NCBI GenBank assembly: GCA_020635495.1
Contig: JACJZQ010000002.1
Span: 62,001 to 126,000, forward strand
Source: Flavobacteriales bacterium
GTDB taxonomy: Bacteria > Bacteroidota > Bacteroidia > UBA10329
DNA length: 64,000 nucleotides
Direction: 5' to 3'
Shown here: positions 61,781 through 64,000 of the stretch, piece by piece
Position numbering within the stretch: the stretch's first letter is position 1
How the letters are laid out: the number at the start of each line of letters is the position of its first letter
The notes under the pieces: generated by a model
Seen by the model: only the letters and a program-made list of their open reading frames with translations
Databases searched by the model: none
Told to the model about the DNA's origin: nothing
Made by a program: the position numbers and the translations under genes

Positions 61781-62656
61781 ATGTCTCATAAAGCCGGTTT
61801 CGTAAGTATTATTGGGAAACCAAACGTGGGGAAATCAACCCTAATGAATGCGCTGATCGGAGAGAAACTCTCCATCACAAACCCAAAGGCGCAGACTACA
61901 CGTCACCGCATTCTTGGAATTTGGAATGACGATGAGCATCAAATAGTATTTTCTGACACGCCAGGCATCTTGGATCCAGCGTACAAACTTCAGGAAAACA
62001 TGATGTCTGAAGTGGATGCTGCCATCAAAGATGCTGATGCCATTCTTTATCTGGTTGAGCCTGAAGAACCATTCAACCACCCTTTTATTGAGAAATTGAA
62101 CAATGTTTCGGCTCCTGTAATTGTGGTGATCAACAAGGTTGATCTGAACGAGCAGATCGATATTGCTGGTAAAATCTCGGAATGGAAGGGTTTGATGCTG
62201 AACGCAGAGATCATCCCAACATCTGCACTGCATAAGTTCAATGTGGATGGATTGATAAACGTGCTTACCGGACATCTTCCAGAACATCCGCCCTATTACG
62301 ATAAAGAGGCACTTACGGATAGGTCTGTTCGATTCTTTGTTTCAGAGATCATTCGTGAGAATATTCTTCGTCACTTCAAGAAAGAAATCCCGTACTCTGT
62401 TGAAGTAGTGGTGGATGCCTATAAAGAAGGCAAGTTCAAGGATGAGATTGCGGCAATTATCTATGTAGAACGCGAATCTCAGAAGATCATAGTGATCGGT
62501 CAAGGTGGTAGGGCCATTAAAAGATTAGGAACAGATTCTCGAAGAGCAATCGAGAATTTCATTCGAAAGAAAATACGTCTTGACATTACGGTTAAGGTGA
62601 GAAAGGATTGGCGTAGTAACGAAAAGGACCTGAAAGATTTCGGGTATCAGAATTAA
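61781..62656 (+). CDS. era: Era GTPase
   Basis: Starting at ATG 61781 (291 residues; the frame back to TTG 61751 is not needed), it has GKPNVGKST (G1), QTTRHR (G2), DTPG (G3) and NKVD (G4), followed by a KH domain (FIVIGQGGRAIKRLGTDSRRAIE) that binds the 3' end of 16S rRNA. Era assists 30S maturation. It precedes der by 2 bases, so the two ribosome-assembly GTPases form an operon, consistent with common genome order. Confidence 0.97.
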   Translation: MSHKAGFVSIIGKPNVGKSTLMNALIGEKLSITNPKAQTTRHRILGIWNDDEHQIVFSDTPGILDPAYKLQENMMSEVDAAIKDADAILYLVEPEEPFNHPFIEKLNNVSAPVIVVINKVDLNEQIDIAGKISEWKGLMLNAEIIPTSALHKFNVDGLINVLTGHLPEHPPYYDKEALTDRSVRFFVSEIIRENILRHFKKEIPYSVEVVVDAYKEGKFKDEIAAIIYVERESQKIIVIGQGGRAIKRLGTDSRRAIENFIRKKIRLDITVKVRKDWRSNEKDLKDFGYQN

Positions 62657-62658
62657 GC

Positions 62659-63963
62659 ATGAGCAACATTGTAGCGATAGTAGGAAGGCCCAACGTGGGG
62701 AAATCGACTCTTTTCAATAGACTGATAGGAGAACGACAGGCCATTGTTGATGAGCAAAGTGGAGTAACTCGAGACAGAACTTACGGTAAGTCTGAGTGGA
62801 ATGGTGTGGAGTTCAATCTGATTGACTCTGGCGGTTACATACAAGGATCTGAGGATGTATTTGAAGGCGAGATCCGTAAGCAGGTAGAAATTGCAATAGA
62901 AGAGGCAACGGTACTTCTGTTTGTAGTTGATGTGGCCTCCGGAATAATGGGACCGGACGAGGTAGTAGCCAACCTGCTCCGAAAATCTGAGAAACCCATT
63001 ATGTTGGTGGTAAACAAGGTTGACAACGGTGATAGAATTGCCGATGCCACCGAGTTCTATTCACTCGGGTTGGGAGATTATTATTGCATCTCAAGCATTA
63101 ACGGAAGCGGTACTGGAGAGTTGTTGGATGATCTGGTAAAGCATTTGAACCCGGATGTTTCTGAACCGCAATCTGAACTACCAAGGTTTGCCATTGTGGG
63201 CAGACCGAACGTTGGAAAATCAAGTCTGACAAATGCCTTGCTAGGTCAGGAACGGAATATTGTTACTGATATAGCTGGCACTACAAGAGATACTGTTGAC
63301 AGCCATTACAGCGGATTTGGATTTGAGTTCACGTTGGTTGATACGGCAGGAATCCGAAAAAAGAAATCGGTTCATGAAGACGTGGAGTTCTATAGTGTAC
63401 TGCGGTCTATTCGAGCAATTGAAAGTGCCGATGTCTGCATCCTAATGATCGATGCCACTCAGGGTTTTGAGCATCAGGACATGGCCATTTTCGGCCTGGC
63501 CAAAAAGAATCATAAAGGCGTTGTGATATTGGTTAACAAGTGGGACCTGGTTGAAAAAGACACCATGACGACCAAGAAATATACGGAGTTGATTCAATCT
63601 AAGATTGCTCCATTCAAAGATGTCCCGATAATTTTTGTGAGTGCTCTTACCAAACAACGGATTCATAAAGCGCTTGAAATTGCCGTTCAGGTTTATCAGA
63701 ATCGAACTCAGAAGATCCCTACAAGAGAATTGAACGAACTGATGTTGCCAATCATTCAGATGACCCCTCCTCCTGCGGTGAAGCATCATTATATCAAGAT
63801 CAAATTCGTTACGCAGTTACCAACGCATTTTCCATCTTTTGCCTTCTTCTGCAACCATCCTAAGCATGTTAGAGAAGATTACAGACGATTTCTAGAGAAC
63901 AAATTGAGAGAGCATTACGACTTCTCAGGAGTTCCCATAGAGATATACATGCGAAAGAAGTAA
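62659..63963 (+). CDS. der: Der (EngA) double GTPase
   Basis: A 434-residue protein with two consecutive GTPase domains, each opening with GRPNVGKS (about residues 8-15 and 180-187), NKVD and NKWD (NKxD) motifs, and a C-terminal KH-like domain (HHYIKIKFVTQLPTHFPSFAFFCNHPKHVREDYRRFLENKLREHYDFSGVPIEIYMRKK). Der is essential for 50S ribosome biogenesis. It follows era closely and ends before a strong terminator at the window edge. Confidence 0.97.
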   Translation: MSNIVAIVGRPNVGKSTLFNRLIGERQAIVDEQSGVTRDRTYGKSEWNGVEFNLIDSGGYIQGSEDVFEGEIRKQVEIAIEEATVLLFVVDVASGIMGPDEVVANLLRKSEKPIMLVVNKVDNGDRIADATEFYSLGLGDYYCISSINGSGTGELLDDLVKHLNPDVSEPQSELPRFAIVGRPNVGKSSLTNALLGQERNIVTDIAGTTRDTVDSHYSGFGFEFTLVDTAGIRKKKSVHEDVEFYSVLRSIRAIESADVCILMIDATQGFEHQDMAIFGLAKKNHKGVVILVNKWDLVEKDTMTTKKYTELIQSKIAPFKDVPIIFVSALTKQRIHKALEIAVQVYQNRTQKIPTRELNELMLPIIQMTPPPAVKHHYIKIKFVTQLPTHFPSFAFFCNHPKHVREDYRRFLENKLREHYDFSGVPIEIYMRKK

Positions 63964-63973
63964 GAACAAAAAA

Positions 63974-63996
63974 GGGAGCCAATTGGCTCCCTTTTT
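63974..63996 (+). terminator. Rho-independent terminator of the era-der operon
   Basis: GGGAGCC-AATT-GGCTCCC is an exact 7-bp stem with a 4-base loop, followed by TTTTT, 10 bases after the der stop codon. Confidence 0.93.
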
Positions 63997-64000
63997 AATT

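Overview
The window reads as chromosomal DNA of a Bacteroidota bacterium, most likely a marine or freshwater member of the Flavobacteriales. Evidence seen: five large secreted proteins end in type IX secretion (T9SS) sorting domains (three type A, two type B), LpxC is fused to FabZ, a PorX-type response regulator with a PglZ domain is present, TAnnTTTG-like -7 boxes occur upstream of some genes, and Shine-Dalgarno sequences are generally absent. Genus is not decidable from what I can read.

Layout. 1-2740: metallophosphoesterase and MurG-like glycosyltransferase (translationally coupled), then a DUF2071 protein. 2741-6184: an AT-richer accessory patch with a palindromic intergenic element, a two-gene unit (HEPN-motif protein followed by an AIPR-family protein with a PD-(D/E)XK-like N-terminus), and a decayed 21-bp tandem repeat. 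This is my best candidate for an undescribed defence module. 6185-9862: FN3 protein, two beta-barrel-like proteins and tandem DUF218 paralogues. 9984-13556: four small STAS/SpoIIAA-like paralogues, with a flavoprotein dehydrogenase convergent among them. 13627-28608: secreted and envelope proteins, including T9SS cargo, YidD, a bile-acid-type symporter, a TauD-family oxygenase, GH97, a eukaryote-like HACD/PTPLA dehydratase, TauE, a formyltransferase and a subtilase.

28687-37632: TPR/SPOR-like protein, SASA esterase, then the lipid A block HD hydrolase - lpxD - lpxC/fabZ - lpxA - ABC ATPase on the minus strand, and porX on the plus strand. porX carries an in-frame TAG and a 1-nt deletion in its first 90 bases, which is striking next to so many T9SS substrates. 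37756-42780: SET protein, tsaE, alanine dehydrogenase, two rhomboids and an EEP hydrolase. 42770-53735: transport and envelope genes. 53856-55725: an ECF sigma factor overlapping a TonB-like membrane partner. 55726-61422: two giant type B T9SS adhesin-like proteins with nearly identical C-termini. The window ends with an initiator tRNA-Met and the ribosome-assembly GTPases era and der.

How the genes work together: the lpx genes build lipid A; the CTD proteins are exported by T9SS, which PorX normally regulates; era, der, tsaE and the initiator tRNA serve translation. Most of the rest is ordinary housekeeping or envelope function. Start codons were moved downstream of the longest frame wherever a signal peptide, family alignment or neighbouring promoter argued for it; such cases are stated.
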